Below are positions 36,838 through 48,000 of a stretch of 64,000 nt of DNA, one piece after another. Within the stretch, counting starts at the first letter, position 1. Each line of letters starts with the position of its first letter. The stretch is from a candidate division KSB1 bacterium (GTDB lineage Bacteria > Zhuqueibacterota > Zhuqueibacteria > Thermofontimicrobiales > Thermofontimicrobiaceae), in NCBI GenBank assembly GCA_034506395.1, contig JAPDPQ010000001.1, positions 192,435 through 256,434 on the forward strand. The letters run 5' to 3'. The notes below the pieces were generated by a model that did not search any database, had not been told where the DNA came from, and saw only the letters and a list, made by a program, of their open reading frames with translations. Made by a program: the position numbers and the translations under genes.

Positions 36838-37836
36838 TTATTCCCCCCACGTTGCAATATAACCACGCACATCGAGATGAACGAAAGGACCGTGGGAGGC
36901 ATTGGCTTTATAACTCGCCAGCCCGCCAATGAACCGGTGATGTTCTGGAAGGGTTTGGAGCTGCTCAATGATCTTATGGAGCACCTTTGCATCCTGAATA
37001 TCGATGGATCCATCCCGATTGAGATCGTCCATCATCCCGTCTTTTGGATTTTCATCGATAAAAATATCCGCTGCAGCTCCCCAACAGTGCCGGCTGTATC
37101 TCACATTGCCAATAGCCTGATTATAATGCGGCGTCCGATAGCCACTCATGATTTGAAACGTGGTGCAAGGATAGCCTTTGGCATTTACTTCTTCCAAGAC
37201 TAATTCTAATTTTAAAATCAAGCGTTCTTCCAGCACGACATATTTGGATGCTTCACAATCCTGTTTGCAGAGAAATTGGTATAATTTAAAATGTGGCGAA
37301 ATGGCGGTCTGCTCTAATTCGCTGGTCACTTCGATAAATCCGTGCGGTGGCTGGTAAATCTGTCTTCCTTTCAATGGTTTGTCTGGATACTTACCAATCC
37401 GATAATGGTTTAGATATTCGCCTTGCAGCTCAGCGAAAGGGATCATGACCAACACATTTAAAGTGATCGAATCGCGAATGGCGCTTTGACGGCAGACCTT
37501 AAGCGGATAAAGTCCCTTTTTGTCCGGCGCTTGCCATTGCCATCTGTTACCAGTCTCATTCAATATTTTGCCCCCTGATATTCGAAGCTCATATCTTGCA
37601 TATTTCGATGAGTCGTGCACACTTAACTGCAGCACCTCATTGGGTAAAACAAATACTCCCATCACCCGATAAGGCGTGACTTCGTCTTTGAAAGCGACGC
37701 TGAAGCTGGCCTTTTGAGCGGAAAATTTTTGGGGAGCATCGCCAGCAAAAACCTGCCAAGCAACAGATAAAAAAAACGCCAATGGCATTAAATGATGCCA
37801 CATAGGCCATTGCCTTCGGTAGAAATATCGGATCAT
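36838..37836 (-). CDS. Exported M15/YcbK-like peptidase with an embedded calcium-binding loop
   Basis: The 332-residue protein has a signal peptide (LMPLAFFLSVAWQVFAGD) and a beta-rich N-terminal part (about 30-190). The C-terminal domain (about 200-330) is M15A/DUF882-like: FQIMSGYRTPHYNQAIG, SRHCWGAAADIFID (zinc His and Asp) and HGPFVHLDVRG (zinc His). Between them lies DLNRDGSIDIQDAKVL, a dockerin/EF-hand-type calcium loop. M15 enzymes cut D-amino-acid peptide bonds in peptidoglycan, so a cell-wall role is likely. A start at the internal Met12 is also possible. Confidence 0.78.
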   Translation of the reverse strand: MIRYFYRRQWPMWHHLMPLAFFLSVAWQVFAGDAPQKFSAQKASFSVAFKDEVTPYRVMGVFVLPNEVLQLSVHDSSKYARYELRISGGKILNETGNRWQWQAPDKKGLYPLKVCRQSAIRDSITLNVLVMIPFAELQGEYLNHYRIGKYPDKPLKGRQIYQPPHGFIEVTSELEQTAISPHFKLYQFLCKQDCEASKYVVLEERLILKLELVLEEVNAKGYPCTTFQIMSGYRTPHYNQAIGNVRYSRHCWGAAADIFIDENPKDGMMDDLNRDGSIDIQDAKVLHKIIEQLQTLPEHHRFIGGLASYKANASHGPFVHLDVRGYIATWGE

Positions 37837-38064
37837 GTTAGCATTGCTCGCTTAGAAAAAATCAGTTGAATGAACAAACGAAATCAATTGGCATTGCATT
37901 CAAGATTAATAGCGCTGCTTATCCCTATATCTAAAGGATAAAGGGGTGGGTAGACTTCTATCATATCTCAATAGGTTTAAACCAACTCTATAACGAATGG
38001 CGAACTCTTGCTCTAATAAATTCTTGGTCCAGCAAGGGTTCGCCATCATCTTCCTTGTCAGTTC

Positions 38065-39579
38065 CTAAAGCAATTGCTTGAGCTTATTGAGCGAGAGATC
38101 CTGAACCTCTTTATGAAGCGAATTTCCATGTGAATCCATGGTAACGACAGCAGGGAAGCCTTCGACTTGCATTTCCCAAACTGCTTCTGGGCTGCCGAAT
38201 TGCTCCAAGTAGACATTGGGGATTTTTTTCACGCATTGGGCATAGATTTGGGCAGCTCCGCCGATGGCATGGAGATAAACCGCTCCGTAGTTTTGGCATG
38301 CGCTCAGCGTTTTGGCCCCCATCCCTCCTTTGCCAATCACCGCTTTGATCCCAAATTTGCCAATAATCTCGCCCTGATATGGCTCTTCCCGAATCGACGT
38401 GGTTGGACCAGCCGCCATGGTCTTGTACTCCCCATTCTGTTTGAGAATCACGGGGCCGCAGTGATAGATAACGCCGTTCCGAATCTGGTCCAATTCACCC
38501 CCCTCGTAAAGATATTTATGCACAGCATCACGACCAGTAAAGATAGTGCCATTCAACACCACAATGTCACCCACTTTCAACGATCTGATTTCTTGCTCGC
38601 TGAGAGGCGTGTTGAGGGTTTTAATATCCCCAGCAGGGATTTTGAAGGTAGCTGGAAAGTCTATCGGCCGATCAAATTCATCAACAGGCTGATAGAGCCA
38701 TTCCACCACATCGCCATCTTGATTCAGCACAAAGCCCCGGCGACGATATGCCCAGCACATATAGGCGATGGTGACAAAAAACGATGCTGGCAGGCGATTG
38801 CGCAATCCAATCTTGCAGCATCCAATGGTCATTTTGCCACCAAATCCCATTGGACCGATCTCCAATTCATTGGCCTCTTGCATAATCCGCGATTCCAAGG
38901 CAGCTAACTCAGGGATTGAGTTGGTATCATCTACCTCACGAAGGAGTTGATATTTGGCCCAATCGTACCCACTGGCGCGATCGCCGCCTATACAAACTCC
39001 AAGGAAACCAGGGCTACACCCTTTCCCCTGAGCCTGATAGACAGCATCCAGGATGCAGGCGCGAACCCCCTCCAAATCTCGGCCAAATTTTTTGCCGTTG
39101 AATTCACCAGGGAGCTTATATTGCGCGCTCATGTTTTCGCAGCCTCCCCCTTTCTGAATCAAACGGATATCAATATGTTTGTCGTAAGTCTGAACGAATT
39201 TAAAGCTCGGGCTGCCCGGCCCAAGATTTGTGCCCGAATTCTTCCCAGTCAAACTATCCACAGAGTTCTGCCGCAAATACCCTTTGGCTGTGGCTTGTGC
39301 CACCGCATCCTCGATCGCTGCTTGCAGAGCAATTTGATCGAATCCCACTGGACATTTCACATAGAAGGTCAATAACCCAGTGTCCTGACAAATTGGCAAT
39401 GAATTGCGCTTTGCTAATCCTATATTTTGCATGACAAGATCTAGGGCAAAATCAGCTTTCGAACCTGGAGCTTCAAGCTTCTTTTTAAGGCTTAAGACTT
39501 GTTCCACATCCTGAGGCAAAAAAGCAGAGGTCCTTCGAATAAGTTCAATGATTTGTTCGGTAAATTTTGCCTTATCCAT
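38065..39579 (-). CDS. Class I fumarate hydratase (4Fe-4S)
   Basis: The enzyme interconverts fumarate and malate in the TCA cycle. Its 504 residues fuse the alpha part (about 1-280) and the beta part (about 310-500). Cluster Cys candidates are in LPICQDTGLL, GGGCENMS and KGCSPGFLG. The beta part has VGDIVVLNGTIFTGRDAVHKYL, GPTTSIREEPYQ and GKGGMGAKTL. It could in principle act as a related tartrate dehydratase, but the uninterrupted single-chain form favours fumarase. Confidence 0.9.
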   Translation of the reverse strand: MDKAKFTEQIIELIRRTSAFLPQDVEQVLSLKKKLEAPGSKADFALDLVMQNIGLAKRNSLPICQDTGLLTFYVKCPVGFDQIALQAAIEDAVAQATAKGYLRQNSVDSLTGKNSGTNLGPGSPSFKFVQTYDKHIDIRLIQKGGGCENMSAQYKLPGEFNGKKFGRDLEGVRACILDAVYQAQGKGCSPGFLGVCIGGDRASGYDWAKYQLLREVDDTNSIPELAALESRIMQEANELEIGPMGFGGKMTIGCCKIGLRNRLPASFFVTIAYMCWAYRRRGFVLNQDGDVVEWLYQPVDEFDRPIDFPATFKIPAGDIKTLNTPLSEQEIRSLKVGDIVVLNGTIFTGRDAVHKYLYEGGELDQIRNGVIYHCGPVILKQNGEYKTMAAGPTTSIREEPYQGEIIGKFGIKAVIGKGGMGAKTLSACQNYGAVYLHAIGGAAQIYAQCVKKIPNVYLEQFGSPEAVWEMQVEGFPAVVTMDSHGNSLHKEVQDLSLNKLKQLL

Positions 39580-40324
39580 TTATCCTCCTATCAAAATGGT
39601 GGGAAAACATCTCGTGGCAAATCTCTGAAGCTGCTTTTTCCTATGCGCTTTGTTCAAATTAAATCTACTAAAAAAATTTCTATTGGTCAAGCTAAAAATT
39701 TGCTATCCAATTTTCCCGTAGGGAACTTAATTGTCCTCATTTGCTAAGTGAATGCAGTCTAGCTGCATCTACTAATCTGACATTTGTTTTCTGTCAATTT
39801 GACAAAACTTTCTCACTCTGACATTTTTTCGTGTTCCAATGACAAATTTAAAAAAAGAGGTAATCGGATAATCATCTGTATTCAAGCGATTTATCGATGT
39901 GACAGAAATGTGGCATGTAATTTGCGAAGGAAATGGATTGAATATCTTGCTCAGTTATTATTGATGAAATAGTGGCATAATGAACTTTTATGATTTTGAG
40001 ATGTTCTTTTATTAGGCGAACATGCGTTCAGCGATTTTGCGCAACACAATAGCGGCTGCTTTTATCGGTTTGATCCAGCAGCCCAGCATTCCACGATGAT
40101 GATCGCATTGTGCTGTTTCAAGCGATCTTGACTGAAGAAAAATTTCATCGACTCATTCTGACCAGAGCGATTAATTTTGGTGTTTTTTTCTCCAGAAGTG
40201 TATGAAAGTGTTTATCTAATTTTTATGGCTTCGATTTTAATTGAAAAACCGTTTTTATCTCTTTCGACATTCGTTGAAATACTTGAGTTCGAGATTCAAA
40301 AATTTAAATAGAGGAAATTGAATT
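39580..40324. other. Long intergenic region upstream of lon
   Basis: This AT-rich region lies between the divergent fumarase and lon genes. It holds a sigma-54-like promoter (listed separately) and otherwise no recognised gene. Short frames lack family features. No CIRCE-type heat-shock operator was found. Confidence 0.5.
39911..39925 (+). promoter_or_regulatory. Sigma-54-like promoter
   Basis: TGGCATG at 39911 is followed by TTTGC so that GG and GC are exactly 10 bases apart, the -24/-12 spacing of RpoN promoters. It points toward lon, whose ATG is about 400 bases away. No enhancer-binding protein or rpoN lies in the window, so this rests on the motif alone. Confidence 0.4.
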
Positions 40325-42712
40325 ATGAGTGAATATAAAAAAGATTTTTCACCCCGAATACCGACAGTGCTCCCGATTATCCCGTTGCGGAATGAAGTGC
40401 TGTTTCCGCAGCAACTCTTGCCTATTACCATTGCCCGGGAGCGGTCGTTGAAATTGATTGAAGAGACTGGCAAGGATGATAATCTGATTGCAATTTTGAC
40501 CCAAAAGGAACAGACGATTGAGAATCCTACCACTGATGAGTTGTATCATATTGGTACGGCCGCTCGAGTCATGCGGACCATCGATATGCCCGATGGGAGC
40601 AAGACGATTTTGATTCAGGGGATGTATCGGATCAAACTGATCACGTTTATTCAGGATACACCTTATTTCAAAGCGATCTTTGAGCCATTGCGCGATATCA
40701 TGAATGAAAAAGATCGCCCTGAAATTGACGCATTGGCGGCAAATTTGAGAAATATCTTCAAACGCGTTGTTGATCTGTCCAATGAGATCACTTATGAACA
40801 GTTGGTGATGATTTCCAATATTCGGGACCCTGGGGTTCTGGCAGATATGACTTTAGCATTTGCCAATGTTTCGATCGAGGACAAGCAGGATGTGTTGGGC
40901 ACGGTGGATGTGAAGGAGCGCCTCAATAAGGCCAATATCATCATTAATAAAAAGCTTCAGACCCTGGAACTGGGCGAGAAGATTCAATCCGACATCCAGA
41001 GCAAATTTAGCAAGACCCAGCGAGAGATGTATTTGCGAGAACAATTAAAAGCGATACAAAAAGAGCTGGGCGAAGATGCGGATACATCTGAGATCAAGGA
41101 GCTCAAGCAGAAAATCAAAAAGGCGAAGATGCCCGAGGAAGCGCGAAAAGTGGCAGAAAAAGAACTCGAGCGCCTGTCGCAAATGCATCCCTCTTCGGCT
41201 GAATATACCGTTTCGCGGACCTACCTGGACTGGCTGATCGAACTGCCGTGGAGCATTAGCACCAAGGACAATCTGGATATCAAAGCGGTTCAGCAGAAAT
41301 TGGACGCGGATCACTACAACTTGGATAAGGTCAAGAAGCGAATTTTGGAATATCTGGCAGTCAGAAAACTCAAGGACGATATGAAGGGGCCAATCCTCTG
41401 CTTTGTCGGTCCCCCTGGAGTTGGCAAGACCTCGCTGGGCCGCTCCATCGCCGAAGCTATCGGCAGAAAGTTCGTGAGAATATCGCTGGGTGGCATTCAT
41501 GATGAAGCAGAGATCCGAGGTCATCGCCGCACCTACATCGGTGCCCTCCCGGGACGGATCATTCAGGGGATTAAAAAAGCCGGTTCCAATAATCCAGTTT
41601 TCATGCTTGATGAGATCGACAAAGTCGGACATGATTTCCGCGGTGATCCTTCTTCTGCGCTGCTGGAGGTTCTTGATCCAGAACAAAATTTCTCGTTTAG
41701 TGATCATTACCTGGAGGTTTCGTTCGATCTGTCAAAGGTGATGTTCATCGCCACGGCCAATATGTCGGACCCGATCCTGCCTGCATTGAAAGATCGAATG
41801 GAAATCATCGAAATCCCCAGCTATGTGGAGGAGGATAAAGTTCATATCGCTTTCGATTTTCTGATTCCCAAGCAAATTAAGGAGCATGGCTTGACCAGTG
41901 ATCTAATTGAGTTCACCGAGGATGCGGTCAAGACAATTATCAATTCCTACACTCGTGAAGCTGGGGTGAGAAATTTGGAACGCCAGATCGCTTCGATCTG
42001 CCGTGGGGTCGCAAAAGATGTGGCTCAAATCGACGACATCAAAAAGGCCACTAAGAAGATCATCACGGAAAAAGAAGTTGAAGAATATCTTGGTCCGAAG
42101 AAGTTTTTCCCCGAAACAGCCGAACGCATCAACGAAACTGGGATCGCCATCGGATTAGCCTGGACGCCAGTTGGGGGCGATATTTTGTTCATCGAGGCAT
42201 CGAAAATGAAGGGCAAGGGCAATTTGAAGCTCACGGGGCAGCTTGGCGACGTAATGAAAGAATCGGCTCAGGCTGCATTGTCCTATATTCGAGCTAAGGC
42301 CGAGGAGCTGAAAATCGATGACAATTTCCATGAAAATTATGATATTCACATTCACATCCCAGCCGGTGCCATTCCTAAGGATGGTCCCTCCGCTGGCGTG
42401 ACATTATACACGGCCCTGTTATCTCTGCTCACTGGGAGAAAGGTCCGAAGCGATGTGGCGCTAACAGGGGAGATCACGCTGCGAGGGCTAGTGTTGCCAG
42501 TGGGTGGGATTAAAGAGAAAGTGTTGGCTGCGCATCGTGCTGGAATTCGCACCGTCGCGCTGCCGAAGAAAAACGAGAAAGACCTGGTAGAAATTCCTGA
42601 CCAGATTCGAAAAGAAATGAATTTCGTCTTCCTCGAAAAAATGAGCGAAATTGAAGAGCTTATGCTGGAGAAAGAAGAGCAGCCGAAAATGGCGCTTAGC
42701 GCAGCCGGCTAA
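40325..42712 (+). CDS. lon: ATP-dependent protease Lon
   Basis: This cytoplasmic AAA+ serine protease degrades misfolded and regulatory proteins. Its 795 residues are the usual length. The N-terminal LON domain (about 10-205, [15 protein letters not shown]) is followed by a coiled coil, then the AAA+ module with Walker [10 protein letters not shown] from 362 and Walker [12 protein letters not shown]. The protease domain has the catalytic Ser689 (PKDGPSAG) and Lys732 (PVGGIKEK). A terminator-like hairpin lies about 160 bases past the stop. Confidence 0.98.
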   Translation: MSEYKKDFSPRIPTVLPIIPLRNEVLFPQQLLPITIARERSLKLIEETGKDDNLIAILTQKEQTIENPTTDELYHIGTAARVMRTIDMPDGSKTILIQGMYRIKLITFIQDTPYFKAIFEPLRDIMNEKDRPEIDALAANLRNIFKRVVDLSNEITYEQLVMISNIRDPGVLADMTLAFANVSIEDKQDVLGTVDVKERLNKANIIINKKLQTLELGEKIQSDIQSKFSKTQREMYLREQLKAIQKELGEDADTSEIKELKQKIKKAKMPEEARKVAEKELERLSQMHPSSAEYTVSRTYLDWLIELPWSISTKDNLDIKAVQQKLDADHYNLDKVKKRILEYLAVRKLKDDMKGPILCFVGPPGVGKTSLGRSIAEAIGRKFVRISLGGIHDEAEIRGHRRTYIGALPGRIIQGIKKAGSNNPVFMLDEIDKVGHDFRGDPSSALLEVLDPEQNFSFSDHYLEVSFDLSKVMFIATANMSDPILPALKDRMEIIEIPSYVEEDKVHIAFDFLIPKQIKEHGLTSDLIEFTEDAVKTIINSYTREAGVRNLERQIASICRGVAKDVAQIDDIKKATKKIITEKEVEEYLGPKKFFPETAERINETGIAIGLAWTPVGGDILFIEASKMKGKGNLKLTGQLGDVMKESAQAALSYIRAKAEELKIDDNFHENYDIHIHIPAGAIPKDGPSAGVTLYTALLSLLTGRKVRSDVALTGEITLRGLVLPVGGIKEKVLAAHRAGIRTVALPKKNEKDLVEIPDQIRKEMNFVFLEKMSEIEELMLEKEEQPKMALSAAG

Positions 42713-43144
42713 ACGGACTCTTAGCGCACTGAACTCTGCTGAAAGAACAGTTCCCTCTGGATAACATCCATCGTCGTGCAGAGAAAGAGTTAATTCATTA
42801 CTGGAAATTACAATCGCTATCTCAAATGTTCCTCAGCGGAGCAAATTTCTAAGCATACTAGTGAAGCTGTATTTTGCCCATAGAGCCATAGCTCTATGGG
42901 CTTCCTTTGTCTTAATAAGCCAATGGGTGAATTTTGATGACGAAGAAGATCTTTATATGACCGAATTTTGTCATGAGCAAGTCAATCCAGAAAAAAGATT
43001 GCCGAAAGCATTCCTGCATAAAATATCCAGAATTACTTTCCCAGGTCAAATCAATAGATCCATTCGTCTTTTTCTTGATTCCATCCCGCATTCATCAGAG
43101 CGCGATTCCTTTTAAATTTTTGCGGTGCATGTCTCGTTAGAAAT
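42713..43144. other. Intergenic region between convergent lon and rlmD
   Basis: Apart from the hairpin at 42876-42901 nothing is recognised. An 84-codon frame on the plus strand runs straight through that hairpin and has no family features. Confidence 0.45.
42876..42901 (+). terminator. Probable terminator downstream of lon
   Basis: GCCCATAGAGC and GCTCTATGGGC form a perfect 11-bp stem with a 4-base loop (CATA), followed on the plus strand by TTCCTTTGTCTT. Confidence 0.6.
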
Positions 43145-44575
43145 TCATTCTGATTTTCGCTCTAATAAAACGACCACTTCGCAATGAGCGGTGTGGGGGA
43201 ACATGTCGATCGGCTGGATTTTGCTGATTTGATAATTGCGGTCATTCACCATTGCTTTCAGGTCGCGGGCTAACGACGCAGGATTGCAAGATACGTAGAT
43301 AATCTTGTTTGGCTGTAATTGAATGACTTTTTCTGGTAATTTTGGATGCATCCCGGAGCGCGGCGGATCGATGATCACCGTGGTAGGCCGACCATGAACC
43401 TGCATAAATTTGGCAGGATCTGCTAATTGATCCTTCAGATCCCCTTGGATAAAATCACAATTGTTCACCGAATTGAGTTGGCAGTTGATCAGGGCATCCT
43501 GAATCGCTTGAGGCACCAATTCTATTCCGATCACCCGCTGGACCAACGAGGCAATAAAAATGGCAATGCCCCCACCGCCGCTGTACAGATCATAAACGAT
43601 ATGATGATCTTCGAATTGGCCCCAATCTGCGATAAGCTGATACATACGTTCTGCTTGTCGAGTATTCGTTTGAAAAAACGAATTGGCAGAAATTCGGTAA
43701 CGCCGATCCCCCAGCCATTCTTCGATATACCCAGGGCCAAAGAGAATATGCTCTTCATCACCAAATGCGATTTGCGCTTTTTTTCGGTTAATATTATGAA
43801 CCATTGTGGTGATGAACGGAAATGCACGGGATAGCTCTTGCGCTAATTGTTCAATCAAGCGGGTCCCATTAGGATTTTCTGCGGTAACCAGGTTCACCAT
43901 CATCTGGCCTGTTCGTTTCGATTGTCTGATGACCAAAAACCGCCAAAAACCGCGATGATCGCTGGTGCAATAGGCGGGAATTCCGCTCTCACGGGCATAG
44001 ACTTTCACAGCATTCAGCACTTTGTTGCTTTGTTCAGATAACAATAAGCATTCGTCAATATCCAAGACTTTATCATAATAGCGTGGTACGTGAAGTCCTA
44101 ACGCGAAATTCTTTTCAATTGGATGGCCAGATTGAATTTCTGTCTCCATGAGCCAGCGCTGTCGTGCAAATGAAAATTCCATTTTATTCCGATAATAATA
44201 CAGATCAGGAGAGGGGAATGTAGGTAACACATCAAAGTTAGTGAATCCGCCGATATGAATGAGGCTATCCACTACCTGGCAATGTTTTTGGGCAAGCTGT
44301 TGCTGATAATCCAGATTCTGAAATAAACAGCCGCCACATACACCAAAGTAACGGCATGGCGGTGGTATTTCAAATGGAGAATGCATGAGGATTTTTAAAA
44401 GCTTTGCCTCAGCAAAATTCTTTTTGGAGCGAACGATCTGAGCCTCTACGCGTTGCCCTGGCAGCCCTCGATCTACAAAAATTGTGTAGCCGTCATGATG
44501 AGCAACAGCCTGACCACCGAATGCGATAGACTCCAGATTCAATTCTACAATCGCTCGTCGTTTCAATTCTGGCAT
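43145..44575 (-). CDS. rlmD: 23S rRNA (uracil-5-)-methyltransferase, RumA/RlmD family
   Basis: The enzyme methylates a uracil of 23S rRNA using S-adenosylmethionine. From the ATG at 44575 it has 476 residues; the TTG at 44605 is an alternative. An N-terminal TRAM domain (about 5-60, LESIAFGGQAVAHHDGY) precedes the 4Fe-4S ligands in CRYFGVCGGC with a later Cys. The methyltransferase domain shows FFQTNTRQAERMY, VYDLYSGGGGIAIF, IDPPRSGMHPK and the catalytic Cys in IIYVSCNPASLARDL. Target specificity (1939 or another uracil) cannot be fixed from sequence. Confidence 0.9.
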   Translation of the reverse strand: MPELKRRAIVELNLESIAFGGQAVAHHDGYTIFVDRGLPGQRVEAQIVRSKKNFAEAKLLKILMHSPFEIPPPCRYFGVCGGCLFQNLDYQQQLAQKHCQVVDSLIHIGGFTNFDVLPTFPSPDLYYYRNKMEFSFARQRWLMETEIQSGHPIEKNFALGLHVPRYYDKVLDIDECLLLSEQSNKVLNAVKVYARESGIPAYCTSDHRGFWRFLVIRQSKRTGQMMVNLVTAENPNGTRLIEQLAQELSRAFPFITTMVHNINRKKAQIAFGDEEHILFGPGYIEEWLGDRRYRISANSFFQTNTRQAERMYQLIADWGQFEDHHIVYDLYSGGGGIAIFIASLVQRVIGIELVPQAIQDALINCQLNSVNNCDFIQGDLKDQLADPAKFMQVHGRPTTVIIDPPRSGMHPKLPEKVIQLQPNKIIYVSCNPASLARDLKAMVNDRNYQISKIQPIDMFPHTAHCEVVVLLERKSE

Positions 44576-45050
44576 AATGAATTCTATTGTTTCAAACTGA
44601 GACAACGTATTTGTCTGAGACAGAGAGATACATCAAACTCCGCTGCTTTTGTTTTAGTGCCAATTGCGATAACTCTAAAACATCCCGAGATTAATCTCCA
44701 TTCCGATAACTTCAAATAATCGCCCAAATCTTGGCATATGATTTGTTTCATTTAAAAGCGAGTTAATAAATCACCAAATCGATGCTCTGAATCGTTCCAG
44801 TGAAGTCAGGTTATTATGCAGAGGAGGTACCCGATTTAAAAAATCCAACCTAAAACAGCACATTTGACCCGAATACTGCTGTTCCGCAATACGACAATGG
44901 GTTCTCAGCAAACAGATATTTCACTTTCCTTCCTAGTTTTTGAGAACCCATTTTTTTGTCCAGCCGATATCACCCATGCTCTCTCTTTTGAAGCAATCGT
45001 TTTCGATTTCATCGATTGATATTTGTTGCCCTCTCGACGACTTCCAATTT
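44576..45050. other. Intergenic region with a plus-strand terminator-like hairpin
   Basis: The region lies between porU and rlmD, both on the minus strand. It contains a hairpin oriented for plus-strand transcription (listed separately), although no plus-strand gene is known here. A GAGGAGGTAC stretch at 44820 is not followed by a credible frame. Confidence 0.45.
44896..44957 (+). terminator. Orphan terminator-like hairpin
   Basis: Perfect 11-bp arms (ATGGGTTCTCA at 44897-44907, its complement at 44941-44951) enclose a 33-base loop and are followed by a run of Ts on the plus strand. No plus-strand gene ends nearby. Confidence 0.4.
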
Positions 45051-48000
45051 CTATCGAGCGATGACCAATTTTCCGACGAATTCGTCCTTTAAAATTCGTT
45101 CACCAGTTCGGGCCGTAGCTGCAATTTGATAGAGATAAACCCCATTGGCCAAAGGATCGCCATCTCGGTCGTGGCCATCCCAAAATACCTGATTAAGCCC
45201 GGCATCGCATGAGAGATCGGAGATGGTTTGAATTAACCTACCAGCGATGGTATAAATCCTAATCCGACACTGCGAAGGATGACTTAACGAGAACAAAAAT
45301 GTTGTGCCAGTTGTGAATGGATTGGGATAATTATAAACGTTGGAGATTTTCAATTGATCGTTTGAGATCACAGTGAAGCCAATTGAAGCGACTGAGGAGT
45401 TATTAAAGTTATCCCAAGCTTTGACGCGCACTTTATGTTCCCCTGGTTCAAGGCCAACATGTTGGATGAGATTATTGTTTGAATCATACGAATTGCTCTT
45501 ATAGCTGGTCAAAGGATACCGGATCTTTCCCGCTTTGAAATTGTCCTCGTAATAGTTGAATTGGTCTGTTAAAATTATCTCATTATCGTCGCGATCATCA
45601 ATAACCATGGTAATATGATGTCCAATGTCTCCCGCAATATTGACGCCGCTCACGCTATCAGCGATCTCAATTTCAAGGATCGCATCTTGGGGAATATAGC
45701 TTCCATCACTTAATAAGCCACCAGCAACTCTGATTTTAATGATCGGGCCTTCAATATCTCGCAGTGCTGAAGTTCCGCCGACTGGGATATTCTCCCGATA
45801 GGCTGCGCCATGCTGTTGTTCATTTGCGAAGTAAATGCTGATTCTCCCATTTGTCCCCCCATAAGAGATATCTTTTGGCACCATAAAACGGGCGGCCAAT
45901 TCGCCTTGATTGACATTTACGATGCCTCGGAAAATGGTTCGACCTGGTGCGATATAAGGGATTTGGCTGCCAAATGGCGTTTGATAGATTTTGATGCTTT
46001 GAGAATCGAAAATTTTTAGCAATGCCTTGCCAGAGAACTTTTGTGCTCCCGGCTTGCCTGTCGTCGCTTGACCGCGAATGATGATCTCGCTCAATGCCTT
46101 GAGGGTATCGGGCTGCATGGAGGCGATATTTCCGATCAGTATCGGTTTTGCCAAACGCATAGTCGGATCGCCATATAAGTGGTATTTCTGGTCATTGATG
46201 GTGCTGAAGTTGTTGATTTTGGCGCGAATTAGAGCCACACCTAACCTTTCAGTTGGGCCATATGGATTGCTGAACAACTGTTGATAAAATCTCTTGTTCA
46301 GCTCAGTGTTATCACTGGCATAAGCCAAACGAGCAGAAGTCATGAAAGCAATTCCACCCCTTCGTTTTGTTACAAAGAGCTTTTCAGCCGTTCCCCGCTC
46401 CATTGGATCATCAAATCGGCCGAAATCGCAGGTCGCTGCAACCCAAAGTGGCAACTTATCATCATTCTGTATCAAGTCGACATCGCGATTGTCCAACAGA
46501 ACGCGTTCGTCAGCCCAGATGGTGGGAGCGCCATGACCTACATAATTTACAATCAGTGTCCCTTTATTCAGACGGTCCAATAAGGCTGCTGTGGCCGCTG
46601 GCTTGCGAAAACCAGAGAATGCGGGTTCTCGAATCGCTGGGTACTCGATCAGATAGATTTTTTCTTTGTTCAATGATTTTGGGATGGTCACTTCCATGAT
46701 GGTTTCGGCATCCCGCGTATGCATCACTTCATTCTGACTTTGCGAATTATGATACTCATCATCCGCCACCATGGTCACGATATTTCGCCAGTCCTCCACC
46801 GGAATCTCCTGATCTGGCTGCCAGTAAGGTAAAGTTTCATAGCGGAGGATTTTTTCGACCACATTCTGAGTTTCTTCGACCGATTGCACTGGAAATCGCC
46901 CAATTGCCAGGTCTGGATGATTATCATCTCCGCTCACTAACACAAAAAATTCATCCATCGTTCGATTAGAATTTTCATCAAGCTCCGCTGTCTGATAGGT
47001 CGGGATCCAATTTCGATCTAGATTGCTTTTGATGTTCTTGTAATCATAATCCCCATCTCCGCAAAGCAAAACATAGCGCGGAGAAGGCGTCCAATTGTCA
47101 TAAGCATACTTGATGAAATCCCGTATGGCTATGGGGTCAAACAAGCCCCAAGAGAATTCGTGATAAACATCTGTTATTCTGACTACAAAAGTTTTTAAGC
47201 TATCAAAGGTTTCACGATGATACTTGAGTGGAAGCACGGCATCGTAAAAATCATCATGAGTGATAATGATAAAATCTGCTCCCTCCACCGAATTTCGCAG
47301 ATTGGCTGATGTTACTGGTTGAATTCTTGTTGGCTGCAACCATGCTTCAGGTGTCGCCGCGAAGTAATCTCGGCGCGGCAATCCCGTACTTGCATCGCCA
47401 AAAGTAATAGTGCCAGAGCCAATAACGGCGTCGGCGATCATCTGAACATTGAATGGATCGGTAATGTCATAAACTTCAATCTGATTGTTTTTGAAATTGG
47501 AGATCTGGTATAATTGAGGAGCTTCGCCAACCTGGTTGAACATAAGCGAGTTATCCCGAGCAATGAATTGTCTTTTATATTGAATCTCAAACCAATCCAC
47601 ATAACTCTGGCTCTCAGCCGCACTTCCATTATAAGTGATTTTCAGGGTATTGACTCCATTGGCCGCCAAGGGGACGGTCGCTTGAGCTTCGAACGCCCGC
47701 AGCGTGTAACTCCCATAGAATGAAAAGTTGCCGAGCAATTGATTATTGAGCGTCACACTGAAACTGTGATTCCCAGGTGTGATGCCGAGCAGTTGGATTT
47801 TGAAGTAGACATTGTTTTCACTGGTTGCTGGGTCAGGCAGGAATACGCTATAACTTTGTTGAGCGCTCTGGCCGAGCATCTGACGACCGAACCAATTGAT
47901 CCCAGATTTGAGGTAATTGACTGACTCATCTTCATTGAAAAAGCGTCCAGTAAAATAGGGAGCTGGGGTAGCTCCAGCCAGAGCAACCGACGGCTTCATC

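Noticed and set aside
40201..40324. Heat-shock operator upstream of lon
   Set aside because: No CIRCE inverted repeat and no sigma-32-type elements were found.
42861..43115. 84-codon plus-strand frame after lon
   Set aside because: It runs through the perfect lon terminator hairpin and shows no recognisable domain.
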